Positions 22,815-34,425 of a stretch of 64,000 bases of DNA are shown piece by piece; positions within the stretch are counted from its first letter, which is position 1; the number at the start of each line of letters is the position of its first letter. Both the position numbers and the translations under genes were made by a program. A model generated the notes under the pieces. The model had not been told where the DNA came from. It saw only the letters and a list, made by a program, of their open reading frames with translations, and made no database searches. Source of the stretch: Pinus tabuliformis (lineage: Eukaryota > Streptophyta > Pinopsida > Pinales > Pinaceae); assembly GCA_031772625.1 (NCBI GenBank), contig CM062804.1:1017952514-1018016513 (forward strand), given 5' to 3'.

Positions 22815-24262
22815 TGATCTGAAAATCACCCTTGAGTGATCTCAGTTAAATATTTAAATGAAGGTATTACAGACTCATGTGCTGGTGTGTGTCTATGTTA
22901 TTTTAGGCAACGAATCAATCAGATTGAAAAATACACAGACACTGTAAAATGGAAAATAGTAAGGAAAACACAGTAAGCAAATGCAAGAACACAACAATTA
23001 ATAAGGAGTTCACCCTATTCTCTAGGGCTACATCTCCGGTCCAACTCTCAGTGGTGGCCTTCTTTTATTGTGTCTTTAAAGCAGATATTTACAATGAGGA
23101 GCTCAGTTTGAGTCTCCTAAAACAGAAATGATGCTTGGTAGGGTGGTTCTTGGATTCCCCAAGCCACTAGAGTACACAAAATCTTTTCCTATCCAAGTCT
23201 CGACCTCTCTGGTCTTTAATGGATGGAGTCCAATGTGGTGCTCAATTCTCGACAGATCCTCTCAGTGATTGCTTAAACCTCTCAAGCTTTCTATCTACTC
23301 GATGCTGCCTTATGTTGTAGGTCAGCTTGGCTCTCTGTCTTTTGCTTCTTGCTTTACTATCTCTTTTGTCTTTGTTTCCTTCCTTCTCTTGTCTTCTATT
23401 TTTCTCTCTGTCTATTCATGGCTTAAAGCCAATCTGTCTCATGACTTCTCACTTCCTCTTCCACCCCTTTAGTTCGCCTGCTGCTATTCACTTGGAGTTC
23501 CCTGCCTTTGCATCTTCGCCAATGTCTCACAAGGAGTGGCCACTTGTCCTCTCACAAACTGTGCCAACTTTTCCTCAATGGTTTGATCTTTCAGATACGC
23601 TTTGGAATGAGTCATCCGCCAACTCAGTGGTCAAATAAAACGTCAAACTTCTCTATGCCACGACTTAATTCCCTATCAAATCTGGTTTCTTCATTGGGTG
23701 CAATCTCCACCGTCAGATCTTGAGCCCCCAAATCCTATGACATTCGCTCATTTTGCGCGGTTGACTTGCTTGACCGTTAGCGCACGATGAGTGGTGGTTT
23801 TCTCTCTCATCCACCTGCCACACATCGAGAATTGAATGGAATCACTCGTTTTTCTCCAAATCCGCTTACCACCCAAGGGTTCCCCCAATATATTGCCGGT
23901 TTTGGAGCGTAGAACCCGCCTTTCGCCTTAGCGCTTTCCCCACAATTTTCTTGGCTTCCATGCGACCGAGTTCTTTGGGGTTTTTCCTTCTCGAGGGGTT
24001 TTTCCCAGCTAAGCGCTAATCGTGCATCAGAAATTCCCTCTGTTTCCCGATCCAGGCTTCCCAAGTGCCAGTTTTGCTTCCTACGCAGTCTCCATGGGCC
24101 TCGGTCAGCGCGCTTTGACTGAGGTCCTCGTCGTTCCTCGTTGACTGCAAATTGCCATTGTTTAGAGGTCTTCCTGATCACTATGTGCTCATAATTCAAA
24201 GTCTGTCATGTTTTGATATAGCCATGGCTCTTTAATAATCTTCATGGATCCAATTCAGATCA
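22815..24262 (-). repeat. Chromovirus 3' LTR
   Basis: 1448-bp copy of 54401-55831. The minus strand begins TGATCTGAATTGGATCC. Shared landmarks include GGTGTGTGTCTATGTTATTTTAGGCAACG and CAAGCCACT(A/G)GAGTACACAAA. Frames inside it (for example 23269-23638) are accidental and also appear, broken differently, in the partner. Confidence 0.92.
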
Positions 24263-24285
24263 CGACCTTCCCACTGAAGAAGCTT
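24263..24285 (-). other. Chromovirus polypurine tract
   Basis: The minus strand reads GCTTCTTCAGTGGGAAGGTCG immediately before the 3' LTR; the purine-rich AGTGGGAAGG is a typical priming tract. Confidence 0.7.
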
Positions 24286-24307
24286 TTGGACCACTAAAAT
24301 TTAGTTT

Positions 24308-24592
24308 TCAAGCATCAACTAAGTGAGGGTACAACTGTCTCACTTGTCCAATCTCTATCCACTTTGCACTGCTTGGCTTTGAACCGTTGAGCCCAATTCT
24401 GAGGTACTCAACATCTCCCCTGCGTGTCATCCTCACCTTCCTATCCAGAACTGTGTCTTCCTGCAATTCATTAAGATATTTAGGTAGCAGGTCATCAATA
24501 GAAGGCAATTGACTCTGCTCTTCGGGATCCTCAATCAGTGAGGATTCAAACAATCTCAAGCAACCTGCATTCACAACTGAGTAGATGTGCAT
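24308..24592 (-). pseudogene. pol: Chromodomain at the C-terminus of integrase
   Basis: The last coding block of the element. VLDRKVRMTRRGDVEYLRIG followed by SSAKWIEIGQVRQLYPHLVD matches the chromodomain layout (a beta strand pair, then the Trp-containing loop and C-terminal helix) seen after integrase in chromoviruses, where it directs insertion to marked chromatin. One expected aromatic-cage residue in the W-K-G position is replaced (LRIGLNG). Stops separate it from integrase upstream. Confidence 0.75.
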
Positions 24593-25420
24593 GTAAGCTG
24601 GCAGATCAAGGCCAAAAGAATCTCACCAATCTTCTCAAGTATCCTAAAAGGTACATACCTGATGGGCTTTAGATTTTTACCTTCACCTTGCATCCTATCC
24701 TTGCTGATGTATAGCCAGACTTGGTCACCAACTTAGAAACTATGCTCCATTTGATGCTTTTCATGCCTTGCCTTGTATTTGGCTTGGCTCTTTTCCAGCT
24801 ATTCTTGTACTGCCTGGTGGATCTCTTGGATCTGTTCAATTAATCTAGTTTCCCTATCCACATCACTATGTCCCTCAACTATGGTGTCTTTACCGAAGAC
24901 AAAATCCTAAGGATACCTTGGTGTGAAACCAAAACAGGTCTCAAAAGGAGATCTCTATGTAGAAGAATGTTTTGCTCTGTTGTAAGCATGTTGCACATAA
25001 CACAAGTGTTCATCCCAAAGCTTAGGATGTTTGCTGCAATATCCTTTGAGTAACTGGATCACTGTCCTGTTAACTACTTCTGTCTAACCATCAGTTTATG
25101 GATGAAAAGCCATGCTCTTCTTCAATTTGGTGTCCATCAGTTCCCACAGACTTGACCAAAACTTCCCCACAAATCGGGTTTCTCGATCAAATACAATGGA
25201 AGTGGGTTATCCAAAATGAACCCATACATGTTCAAAGAACAATTTTGTAGTTTGTTCAGCTATAATCTGTTTATTACAGGGTATCAAAATACACATTTTG
25301 TTGAACCTATCGACAACAACATATAGATAATCATGACCTTTCCTAGATTTAGGCAACGCTCCAACAAAATCTATGGAAACACTTTCCCAAGGGTGAGAAG
25401 GAACTGGTAATGGAGTGTAG
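24593..25420 (-). pseudogene. pol: Chromovirus integrase, core and C-terminal part
   Basis: Reading leftward from the E2 border: PLPVPSHPWESVSIDFVGAL (first Asp), KGHDYLYVVVDRF, IVFDRETRFVGKFWSSLW (second Asp), TEVVNRTVIQLL (Glu), then HAYNRAKHSST and GFTPRYP. This is the complete D-D-35-E core, with in-frame stops at about four places. Further left ARHEKHQMEHSF, VGDQVWLY, and LKPIRYVPFRILEKIGE give the C-terminal fold of the gypsy integrase. The N-terminal zinc-binding part is on the other side of E2 (51479-51600). Confidence 0.88.
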
Positions 25421-27344
25421 TGTTATGCTCCTATACCAATAGGTATCATATTTCATGATTGACTGATGAAATGCAAAATATGTTCATCCTTTCCATGCTG
25501 CAAAGGTTTCGTATTTTCCAAAAATCAAAAAATTAAAAAATGCAAAGAGGGTATGCCCTAAAAGAAAAATCAAAGGGCAAAAAGAATGAATTGGTCAAAA
25601 AGAAAGAAAATGAACCCCAAATAAAATACCAGGAAAGTGTGCTAGTCCAAAATGCCACTACTATCCTATTTTTGCAAATAAATTCAATATGTGCAATCAG
25701 TGACTTCTGTCACAGTTGATGGATGGCCAAACAACTTAATCTTGGCCAGTCCATGTTTAAATTTCTTGTTTTAGAGGTAGAGAATGAAATCTGTCCAAAC
25801 AGTTCAAGCTTGGAAGATAAGTAGTTAGATAGAGAAACAAAGGTGCTCAATAGCTAAATCTGAGCCCCTGGAAGAAATAATGGTAGACTTAGATAGGATG
25901 GCAGTTAAAAGAAAAGAAGAGACTAAGGGTTTGCTAGTTCAAATGCACCCAACCAAAAAAGAAGAAAAATTGTTAGGTGTAATAGGCTGGGTAGGAAGTT
26001 TTGATGTTGCAAAATCGGGTTTGTGAGCAATTTTGTCCTTTGAAAATGATTTATCTCATGGATATCATAAGTGCCATGGCAAGGTGGCTACAAAACAGAT
26101 GAAGCATGATTAATTTCCCCCCATATTTCTCCAAAAAACACTTACTAACCTCCCCACAAGGACATTGAGATCTGCTCAGTGCTCCTAGTTCACTTCATTT
26201 CATGAAAAAGACTAAGTGAAACTCTGTTTCTACTTAGGACATTGAAGCCACATTTCTTGTGTAAAAATGTTTTTCTTCCATTATGCTAAGTTTCCCAAAT
26301 TCATGACTTGGATACCTTTTACTCCCCTAAGCCTAAGTTTCACTTTATAACTTAGCGCTTTGGTTAAAAAGCATATTTCTCATTTTAACATATTAACATT
26401 ATTATATAGTTCCTACACAATGTCCCCCCCCTATTATATAAAATGCATAAAAACCCCACAAAGTGTAAATATTCCGACCCCCGACAATTATAGCCATAAA
26501 TCATTGTATTTAAGGAATTATGGGTTCTCTTGGAGCCATGTAATAACCCTCCGCATACACAAACCACGGGATTTATTTAACATTTGGTTAAATAAATAAC
26601 CAACCCGCCCAACAAACCTAAAACAAATACACCGCGAAACATTGCAAATTCGTTAAATATTATCGTGGATCCCCGCGCTGTAGCCTACACCATTTCACAT
26701 TCGTTGCCAACCATTAGATCATAGTCCACAGATCCAATGGCTCTAATCCATATCGCGACCCCTCCTCTGTTCAATCATTAACATCCGGGAAATGGGTGGT
26801 ATTTCCGCTGTACAGAAAACACGTGGCGCCCGCCCAGTATGATCACTGCCCCCCTCTCCAATACCACTCCTATCCGCCCATGCCCCCTCCCTGCTGACGT
26901 CACCCTCGCATCATCCGCTGATGTCACAACCCTGTCAGCACTATGTCAGTTCCAAGTCACCTGCTACATGACAAAATACTACGTCATGCTGACGTCACTC
27001 GACTGAAGCGTGCCAAAACCCGCCAAAATCAATTTTTTTGTCAAAACGGTGTAAAAACGATGTTTTTGTTCATTTTTGCTTATTGCCTCTATGCGACCTC
27101 TGCATGCTCTTTCACGTCCAAAGTAGTGTTTAAACGCACAGTCCGCCACCAGGCCAAATCAAGCCCGCAAACCGGTCTTCTAGCTCGGTCCGCCACCTGC
27201 AAATCACACAATCCACTGGTTAAAACAAGTATTTACCTACATTTCATTCCCAAACCCTGTTTTTTAGTTTCCTTTGCAAAAGTCTCCAAAAAATGCCCAA
27301 AATTGAGTTAAATTCATCAAAATACCTAAAAAAAGGCGCACCAT
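25421..27344 (+). promoter_or_regulatory. E2 5' leader with promoter-like motifs
   Basis: Non-coding, homologous to the inverted E1 leader. It contains a TATA-like TATTATATAAAA at 26432-26443 and two perfect TGACGTCA sites (26895-26902 and 26990-26997) with related CTGATGTCAC and CTACGTCATG words between them. TGACGTCA is the core bound by plant bZIP factors; the regulatory role is inference. Ends at the Athila target copy ACCAT (27340-27344). Confidence 0.5.
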
Positions 27345-27700
27345 TGTGGAGTACTAAAAAGGTATGTTTTTGATGATCATTTCAGTGGCTTTTCAGTGGA
27401 ACTTGTGAACCTTTTTTCATCATGAACTTGGAAAACAATAAAGAATTATAACAAAACATGTGGGATTAATATACAAGACTTAACCGCTGATAGTTGTCAT
27501 TCTCCTATGTAGGAAAGGGTGAAAACGAGGAGCTGTTGTTCCAAAGAAAAAGACAAGAACAGGGTAACTACTGTCCCTTTGACGGGGGACCGAGTGCAAA
27601 CAAGGCTAAGCAGATTGAAGCAAACTAGCCCAGAAAAGGAGGAGAAGACACCAGCTCGGCGGAGGAGAAAAGAAGTGATTAAGGATTAACAGTTTGGCGA

Positions 27701-27729
27701 ATCCCTCAGGATCTTTGATCCTGAGGGAT
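27701..27729. repeat. 29-bp palindrome in the 5' LTR only
   Basis: Perfect inverted repeat: arms of 13 bp (ATCCCTCAGGATC and its complement) around TTT. It lies about 45 bp upstream of the TATA box. The 3' LTR lacks it: there GCGAATCCCT runs straight into TTATCTATC (37331-37350). Confidence 0.9.
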
Positions 27730-27774
27730 CGCTACTTTATCTATCTTGTTACTTAGACATCTCCGCCGTCACCC

Positions 27775-27784
27775 TTATATAAAG
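27775..27784 (+). promoter_or_regulatory. TATA box of the Athila-like LTR
   Basis: TTATATAAAG in a GC-containing context (CGTCACCCTTATATAAAGGG), conserved in the 3' LTR at 37379-37388. It would start the element RNA. Confidence 0.75.
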
Positions 27785-29016
27785 GGACAACATTGTTAGC
27801 TTTGGGGGATTATGCTTTTATGTAATTTTCTGTTAAAGATCAAACTTTGATCATCGAGTCTCGTTGAGAACTGGTTCATTGTGCTTTTGTTTTATGCATT
27901 AATATAAACTTGGTGATTATCTTATCTCTGCATCTGGATTAACTTAAAGTAGTGTACCTTTGGAGGCTAAGGGCCTGGCCCCGGAGGACACTTGCTTCTG
28001 TATCACTACGATTTGATTTCTGCGTGGTTTGCTTATCGTCGTTATTTGGTAATATGATATGCTTTATAAGTTGACATCACATGCTCTGTTAAGATTAATC
28101 CATTAAGGTTTTTACAGACAGAACTGTTGTATTGACTCTGCATTATAGTACTGATCCTTCCAGAGTTGATTGAATGTTATTAGTCTTGATCGAATATTAT
28201 TACTTTTCTGTTACAGAGCTTTTGTGTTGTACATTCATGTTATAGAATTTATCCGAAAGTTGTGTTCTTTACGATTCAGGAGTAATGTTGTTCCATTTTG
28301 AAATGCAGTCGTATTCCTGTTAATTAAGATTGACGCTAGATCATATTACTCTTCAAGCGTGTTGTGCGTGTATATGATTTCCAAGCGTTGTTCCATAATT
28401 TATCAGAAATTAGTGTTGTTCTATTAGTGTACGCTGCTTGATTTGCCTTAAGAATGAAAGGCTGTTGTTTGATTACAATGAGTGCATTTGAGTTAATAGA
28501 TTAAGTTTGATTACTGCTCGTGAGACTTAGTTGTTTGATTGTTGTTCTATTTCAGAATTGTTGTTCCATTTTATCATTGCTGTTCCATTCCAGATTTGCT
28601 GTTCGATTTCTTATTTTCTGTTCCATTTGCCGTTTCATTTACTCGCATTTGTTGTTTTGGTGTGAGAGATGATCTGTGGCTGTAGTGAGCCTCGACATTT
28701 ACTATTTAGCTCCCAGACCCGTGGTCCATGCTCTAATTTTCTTTCCATCAGTTTCCAAAGGGATAGGTTATCGCTGCCAAACCCTTGACTGATAAGTTGC
28801 CCAGTTTCTGAGTGTGTGATTTATTCCTTTGAAGTAACTTAGTTATAGACAAACATCGTTTACTCTTGTATTTTTGAACGCTGTACTACTAGCATTACTC
28901 TGACAAATGATAGCCTCAGACTGAGACACTCTTTGAAATAACAAAATGCTCCCGGATTAACATATTAATGTGAGGTAATTAGAGGTGAAAGAGACCCTTT
29001 TTATAGCTCTACATTT

Positions 29017-29034
29017 TGGCGTCGTTGCCGGGGA
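29017..29034 (+). other. Primer-binding site (tRNA-Asp type)
   Basis: TGGCGTCGTTGCCGGGGA three bases after the LTR end. Athila elements use TGGCGCCGTTGCCGGGGA, complementary to Asp tRNA; one base differs. Confidence 0.9.
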
Positions 29035-30502
29035 TTACCCTGATATGAAAGGAATTGATCCCCAATTGTGTACACACCACATTTATATAGAAAAAGATGC
29101 CAGACATGTTCGTCAACCACAAAGGAGACTTAATCCTCATCTAAAGGATGTGGTAAAAGCTGAACTTCAAAAAATTTTAGATGTCAATTTTATATATCCT
29201 ATTTCTGATAGTAAATGGGTCTCTCCGCTTGTGGTGGTACCAAAAAAGAATGGGAAATGGAGAATTTGTGTGGATTACAGGGAACTAAATAAAGCAACAC
29301 AAAAAGACCACTTTCCTCTCCCATTCATAGACCAAGTATTAGATACTTTAGCAGGAAAGAAATTATTTTCTTTCCTGGATGGCTTCAATGGATACAATCA
29401 GATTCAGATTGCCCCTGAAGCCCAGGACAAAACTACTTTTACTTGTCCTTGGGGAACATTTGCCTATCAAGTTATACCTTTGGGCTTATGTAATGCTCCT
29501 GCCACATTCCAAAGGGCTATCCTTAGCATTTTTGCAGATTTAATAAATGATGGACTTGAAGTATACATGGATGACTTTACACCATATGGAGATGATTTTG
29601 ATCCAGCACTAGACACCCTAGAAAAAGTCCTACAATGCTGCATAGCTACCAGGCTTTGCTTAAGTCACGAAAAATGTTACATGATGATGACTGAAGGACT
29701 TATCCTAGGACACTATGTTTCAGCAGCCGACATTCAGGTAGACCCAGCCAAAATCCAAATACTTTTACTTATCCCCACTCCTACTACTCAAACAGAGGTA
29801 CACAGCTTTCTTGGATTTTCTGGTTATTATAGACGATTTATAGAACATTATTCGCACATTGCTGCACCTTTATATGCACTAACTAGTAACGTTGATTTTC
29901 TTTGGACAGAAAAATGTGAGCGTGCTTTCAAGGATTTAAAGAAGCTCGTATCCACAGCCCCAGTCCTTCGAGGACCAAACGGGGATTTTCCATTTCAGAT
30001 ATCATCTGATGCCTCAGATATATTCATTGGCGCAGTCCTTGGGCAGGAAGAGGATAAAAAACCATATGCTATCTATTACATCAGCAAAAATTTATCCCCT
30101 GCTGAATTAAATTACACTGTTACTGAAAAAGAATTCCTAGCTGTAATACATGCTGTCAATAAGTTTAGACATTATATTACAGGCTATCCTGTTATCTTGT
30201 ATACAGATCATTCTGCCATAAAATATTTAGCAAATAAGCCTGTCACAAATGCCAGAATAACTAGATGGTTGATTTTATTGCAGGAATTCGATATCATAAT
30301 CAAGGATCGGCCTGGCAAAGAAAACCCTGTAGCCGATTTTCTCTCAAGAATGCCAAAGCCAATCAATGCAGCAAAGTTGAAGATCAGTTTCTGGACGAAC
30401 ATCTGTTTGTTGTTGCCGTTCAAACACCCTGGTATGCAGATGTTTCCAATTACCTCGTAGTAGGTAAACTACCAAAACACCTAACCCCTAATGAACGCAA
30501 AT
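29035..30502 (+). pseudogene. pol: Athila-like reverse transcriptase and RNase H
   Basis: An open frame runs through the LTR end and primer site into polymerase, so no start codon of its own is apparent. It opens at the RT N-terminal arm (YPDMKGIDPQLCTHHIYIEK, PQRRLNPHLKDVVKAELQ), then WRICVDYRELNKAT, FSFLDGFNGYNQI, PLGLCNAPATFQR and the catalytic VYMDDF (YMDD at 29564-29575). The thumb (FLGFSGYYRRFI) leads into RNase H: FQISSDASDIFIGAVLGQ, LNYTVTEKEFLAVIHAVNKF and ILYTDHSAIKYL hold the D-E-D set. A frameshift near 30365 moves the tail (KVEDQFLDEHLFVVAV) to another frame, ending with a stop at about 30502. Gag and protease are absent. Confidence 0.92.
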
Positions 30503-31767
30503 AGATTGTTTAGAAGAGTACTCGATTCTCGTGGATTGGGGGCTATTTGTTTCACACAGGGGCAGACATGCATATCAGGAGATGTGTTCGAGAAGATGAA
30601 ATCTTTGACATCCTAAAAGCCTGTCATGATGGACCATGTGGTGGACACTTCGCTGAGCATAGAACTGGACATAAAATATTGTAGACATGATATTATTGGC
30701 CCACGATTTTCAGAAATGCAAAGAAATTTGTCCAAGCCTGTGACAACTGCCAGCGAGCAGGACGTCCTGGTCAAGCTGACGAGATGCCTCTGAAACCACA
30801 GTTAGTCATTGAACCATTTGAGCGATGGGCTCTTGATTTCGTTGGACCCATCAACCCATCATCAAATCAGAAAACATATATCTTGGTGGCAACAGAATAT
30901 GTCACCAAATGGGTTGAAGCAGAAGCATTGCCAAGAGCCACAGAGGACTCTGTCATATAGTTCCTGTTCCATCTATTTGTACGTTATGGCCTTCCAAGGG
31001 AAATAATTACAGACGGAGGACCACAATTTGCTGGGAATAGATTAGCTGCAACACTCAATAATTATCATGTCCAGCATAAAATCACTACTCCATACCACCC
31101 ACAGGCGAATGGACAAGTAGAAAGCAACAATAAGGTAATAGAATCAATCCTAACGAAAACCATTGCGTCACATAGGTGTGATTGGGCTGTCAGACTACCT
31201 GAAGCACTCTGGGCTTATAGAACAACATGGAGGAGCACCACTGGTTACTCACCTTATCAATTAGTGTTTGGAAAACAACCCATTTTTCCCATAGAATTTG
31301 AAATCCAAACATTACGAACAACACAGGAAGTTGGCTTAGATCTAAGCGAGACACAAATTAATCGACTACAGCAGATCAATGAGTTGGACGAAATTAGGCT
31401 CTCTGCACTTCAAAATACAACATTGATTCAACATCAACGAGCTAAATGGCATGATGCACTCATTAAAAACAAAGTCTTCCATGAGGGAGACTGGGCTCTG
31501 TTGTACGACTCTCGGTTTCAGGACTTCCCTAGGAAACTCCAGACTCGTTGGTTGGGACCATACGAAATCCAGAAGGTACATGACAATGGGACCCTTACTC
31601 TAATCACCATTGACGGTTCTGGATATACCTTCAAAGCAAATGGCCACCGAGTTCGTCTCTATCGTAAACCACTCACTAGGGAATCCTTCTGCCAGCAGCG
31701 ACGCCGAGACACTAATATGGAGATTTTAGGAGAGGAAGAGAAGTCTTCCTCACCTGTAATTCATTAA
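30503..31767 (+). pseudogene. pol: Athila-like integrase
   Basis: Zinc-binding part KACHDGPCGGHFAEHRTG and CDNCQRAG (H-H-C-C). The core has Asp in [13 protein letters not shown], Asp in REIITDGGPQF and Glu in YHPQANGQVESNNK, in D-D-35-E spacing. AYRTTWRSTTGYSPYQLVFG and KLQTRWLGPYEIQKVHDNGT are the conserved end of the core and the GPY/F module. At least four in-frame stops occur (about 30502, 30514, 30681 and 30958) in the first half; 31264-31767 is open and ends at a natural stop. Confidence 0.92.
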
Positions 31768-31859
31768 GGAATTCATTTCTTTTTACAATTTATACATAAG
31801 TTTTTTTTTCTTTGAGTTGTTCTTGTACGTATGTTTGAACTAATGTTTTCCTGTCATTT

Positions 31860-32480
31860 TTGCTGTTCCTTTTCTTTCTCAAAAGAACATCATTTTGATT
31901 TTTGCCGTTCCGTTTCTAAAATAATGGCATTTGTGTGTTTCTGCTGTTCCTTTTCAAAAGGAAAAACATTCTTGATTTTCTGCTGTTCCTTTTCAAAAGG
32001 AACAACATACTTGATTTTCTGCTGTTCCTTTTCAAAAGGAACAACATTCTTGATTTTCTGTTGTTCCTTTTCAAAAGGAACAACATTCTTGATTTTTTTG
32101 TTGTTCCTTTTTCAAAGGAATGACATTTGCTTGTTCTGCTATTCCTTTTCTAAAAGGAACATCATTTTAATTTTTCTTGTTCCTTTTTCAAAAGGAACGG
32201 CACTACGGTGTGTTTGCTGTCCCTTTTCCAAAGGCGCAGCATATTTTTGATTTTTGCTATTCCTTTTTCAAAGGAACGACATTTTTGCATCTTTTGTTGT
32301 TCCTTTTTCAAAGGAACAACATTTTTAATGACTGCTGTTCCTTTTTCAAAAGGAACGTCATTTCGAGTGTTTTGCTGTCCTTTTCCAAGAAAATAGCATT
32401 TTTTTAATTTTTGTTGTTCCTTTTTCAAAGGAACGACATTGGTGTGTTCTGTTGTTCCTTTCTCAAAAGGAACGACATCT
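31860..32480. repeat. Palindromic tandem array, about 16 units of about 41 bp
   Basis: Each unit centres on GTTCCTTTTCAAAAGGAAC, itself an inverted repeat, then ACATTCTTGATTTTCTGCT or a variant. Units 3-6 (about 31945-32085) are nearly identical, outer units are diverged. Because of the palindrome both strands give repetitive open frames (CCSFSKGTTFLIF on plus, VVPFEKGTTE on minus), which are by-products. It lies between integrase and the downstream coding region. Confidence 0.9.
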
Positions 32481-33843
32481 GCACTTCTATCTATGCTCCT
32501 TTGTTGGAACACCATTAGCATACTTTTTCTCTCCTTGTGAAACAGCTCATTCCTTTTGCTGACCTAAATTGAGGATGCTCCTTGCTCCTGTTCTTTCAAA
32601 GTCTTTAAGATACAGCTATGCACTTATGCAATGAACACAAAATCACAACATATTGAAATCCGCAAATTATAAATCGCTATCTTTATAAGGCTCTGTATTG
32701 GTAAGAGGACAAAAGGAAGGACACACTTATTCATCATCTTTTGTTGTCATTGTCTTACTAATTTTGCTTTGATTGGTTATCTTTATCATGACATTCCCTT
32801 TAATCCTCTTTGATTATTATTTAGGAATAAGAGCAAAGGGTTTATATCTTCCTATTGAGATGATAAGACTTCTTCCACCATTCCCACTCTTAAGGAGTGT
32901 TTAACCACCCTTTGTGTATAAATAAGGAAAAGTGCTTTATGAAAAAGAAAAAAGAAAAAAGATGAATTATAAGTTGTCAAATGCAGGATAGGGGGTCTCA
33001 TCAAGAGCCAGCCTACCATGATCATGAGGATGGAAGTGAAGTGGCATTCCCACTATGGCCACCACACCAAGCATATGGTCCAAAAGGTATATCAAATAAA
33101 CAAACCTTGGAACAGGAAGTCTCATCACGAGCCGGCCTGCCCACTTTTCGCTCCTTCCTCATGAATGGCATTATGGCTAACTGGTTACCAAGCCAGCATA
33201 ATGACCTACACTTTGACATTACATTCCTTAATATGCACATAAAGGATCATGGTTCCAGGGGTGAAATAAACAACTCTGCCAAGGTTATGGACACCTGTCG
33301 GTAGCAGAGCACTGTTAATGGTATTGAAGTCACATTGGTTACACCAATAGGTAAGATACTAATACTCTTTTGTTTCTTATATCCTATGAACTAATCATAC
33401 ATTATCTCCCGACTTATATATCGCATGAACATTTATTACCACCAATCATGGCAAAGGAGGTGACAATGACCACTTGAGATTTGGCAAGTACGACAGATGT
33501 CCTATCCCCCAGCCTCGCATCATATCACAATAGCCTCTTACGTAATACGTGATCCAACTTTATGCCTCGATTTCGGTAATTCGTTGTTTTTCTAAACATG
33601 GAATATTTTCATACGCTGTTCCTTTATGACTCTGTTGTAGATCGGGTGCTGCTCCTTTCTTTGACGGCTGGAACAGCCTATCACATTGTGGGGGGGGGGG
33701 AGGTTAACCTCATTATTCCCGGATTATGTGTCAGCTCACTATTCGGGAAAGATAGTGTACTAGGGTATGGCACGACTTAACGACATGATATTTCTATTTT
33801 TTACACAAGTTGCTGTTCATAAGCCATTTCTGTTGCATACTCT
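32481..33843 (+). other. Spacer between the array and the downstream frame
   Basis: Mostly AT-rich and non-coding. A weak 107-codon frame (32981-33304) is Gly/His/Ser-rich with no recognised domain, and carries an internal repeat of a GTCTCATCA(A/C)GAGCC(A/G)GCCT word at about 32995 and 33120. A G-run of about 11 lies at 33690-33700. In Athila elements this region carries splice acceptors for the downstream gene; none could be identified with certainty. Confidence 0.35.
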
Positions 33844-34425
33844 GTGTTTTTTCGAAATCTTGCAATTATTACCCTCTCTGTGTTTCAAACAGCACAAGCA
33901 GTTGCCGTTCCATTGAGAATCCACAGTGAAACCATGGGAGGAAGGGCAATTCAAAGGGAACCTCAGGTGTTGATAGTCTCCGTTGCTGCCCGGAAGATCC
34001 TGGAAAGAGCAGGGTGGTTGACTTATCTCAACCGCTTGCAGGAGTCTAACGAAACAGTGGCAATTAAATTCCTACAGAATCTGTAGGAGGATTACTCCAT
34101 AGTAAGGGGGAGACAGATAGCAGTCACCGATGATATAATCGCAGAAGTCTTGGGACTACCAGCCACCAGACCTGTATGGACACTAAAGAAGGAAAGACTA
34201 CAGAAGATTATAGAAATCTTCCAGGACGAAGGCCAGAGCTTGACGATTAAAGGGAAGGGAGTTCTGCCAGCAACGCTAGGAGAACCCTGGGTAGAATTAG
34301 CAAGAACCATGCAAAGCTACATCACCTGCGAGGGGAGAAAAGATGTGGTAAGACCACGAAATCTTAAACTCTTAGCTGTTCTAAAGCAGAAATGCTCTGT
34401 AAATCTTCCTGCACTTTTGAATTGA
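33844..34425 (+). pseudogene. Athila-like downstream (env-like position) frame, N-terminal domain
   Basis: First block of the extra coding region after integrase. A frame 33844-34086 (RKILERAGWLTYLNRLQES) stops at 34084-34086 and resumes in frame with EDYSIVRGRQIAVTDDIIAE, VLGLPATRPVWTLKKERLQK and WVELARTMQSYITCEGRKDV. The VRG..I.VTDDIIAEVLGLP pattern is the core of the domain common in Athila downstream proteins (putative plant transposon protein), by memory. It has no recognisable signal peptide here, so calling it an envelope protein is not supported; only its position is env-like. Confidence 0.65.

Larger units (their letters stand above)
27345..29013 (+). repeat. Athila-like 5' LTR
   Basis: Begins TGTGGAGTACTAAAAAGG and ends CTCTACA; nearly the same as 36979-38618. 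It differs mainly by a roughly 30-bp palindromic segment near 27706-27735. The promoter TATA is at 27775-27784. A run of GTTCCATTT words (28550-28630) lies in its 3' third. Confidence 0.95.

Noticed and set aside
23269-23723. Leu/Ser-rich frames that could be membrane proteins
   Set aside because: They are inside the chromovirus 3' LTR and recur with shifts in the 5' LTR at 54717-55368.
26943-27311. 122-codon frame in the E2 leader
   Set aside because: The E1 leader has no equivalent frame and the composition is low-complexity; treated as non-coding.
31831-32407. Repetitive peptide frames (FCCSFSKGTT repeats) and a minus-strand counterpart
   Set aside because: Open on both strands only because the tandem unit is palindromic and stop-free; length and frame follow the DNA repeat.
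31860-32480. CRISPR-like array of regular repeats
   Set aside because: Plant retroelement context, units abut with no unique spacers, and the repeats vary from unit to unit.
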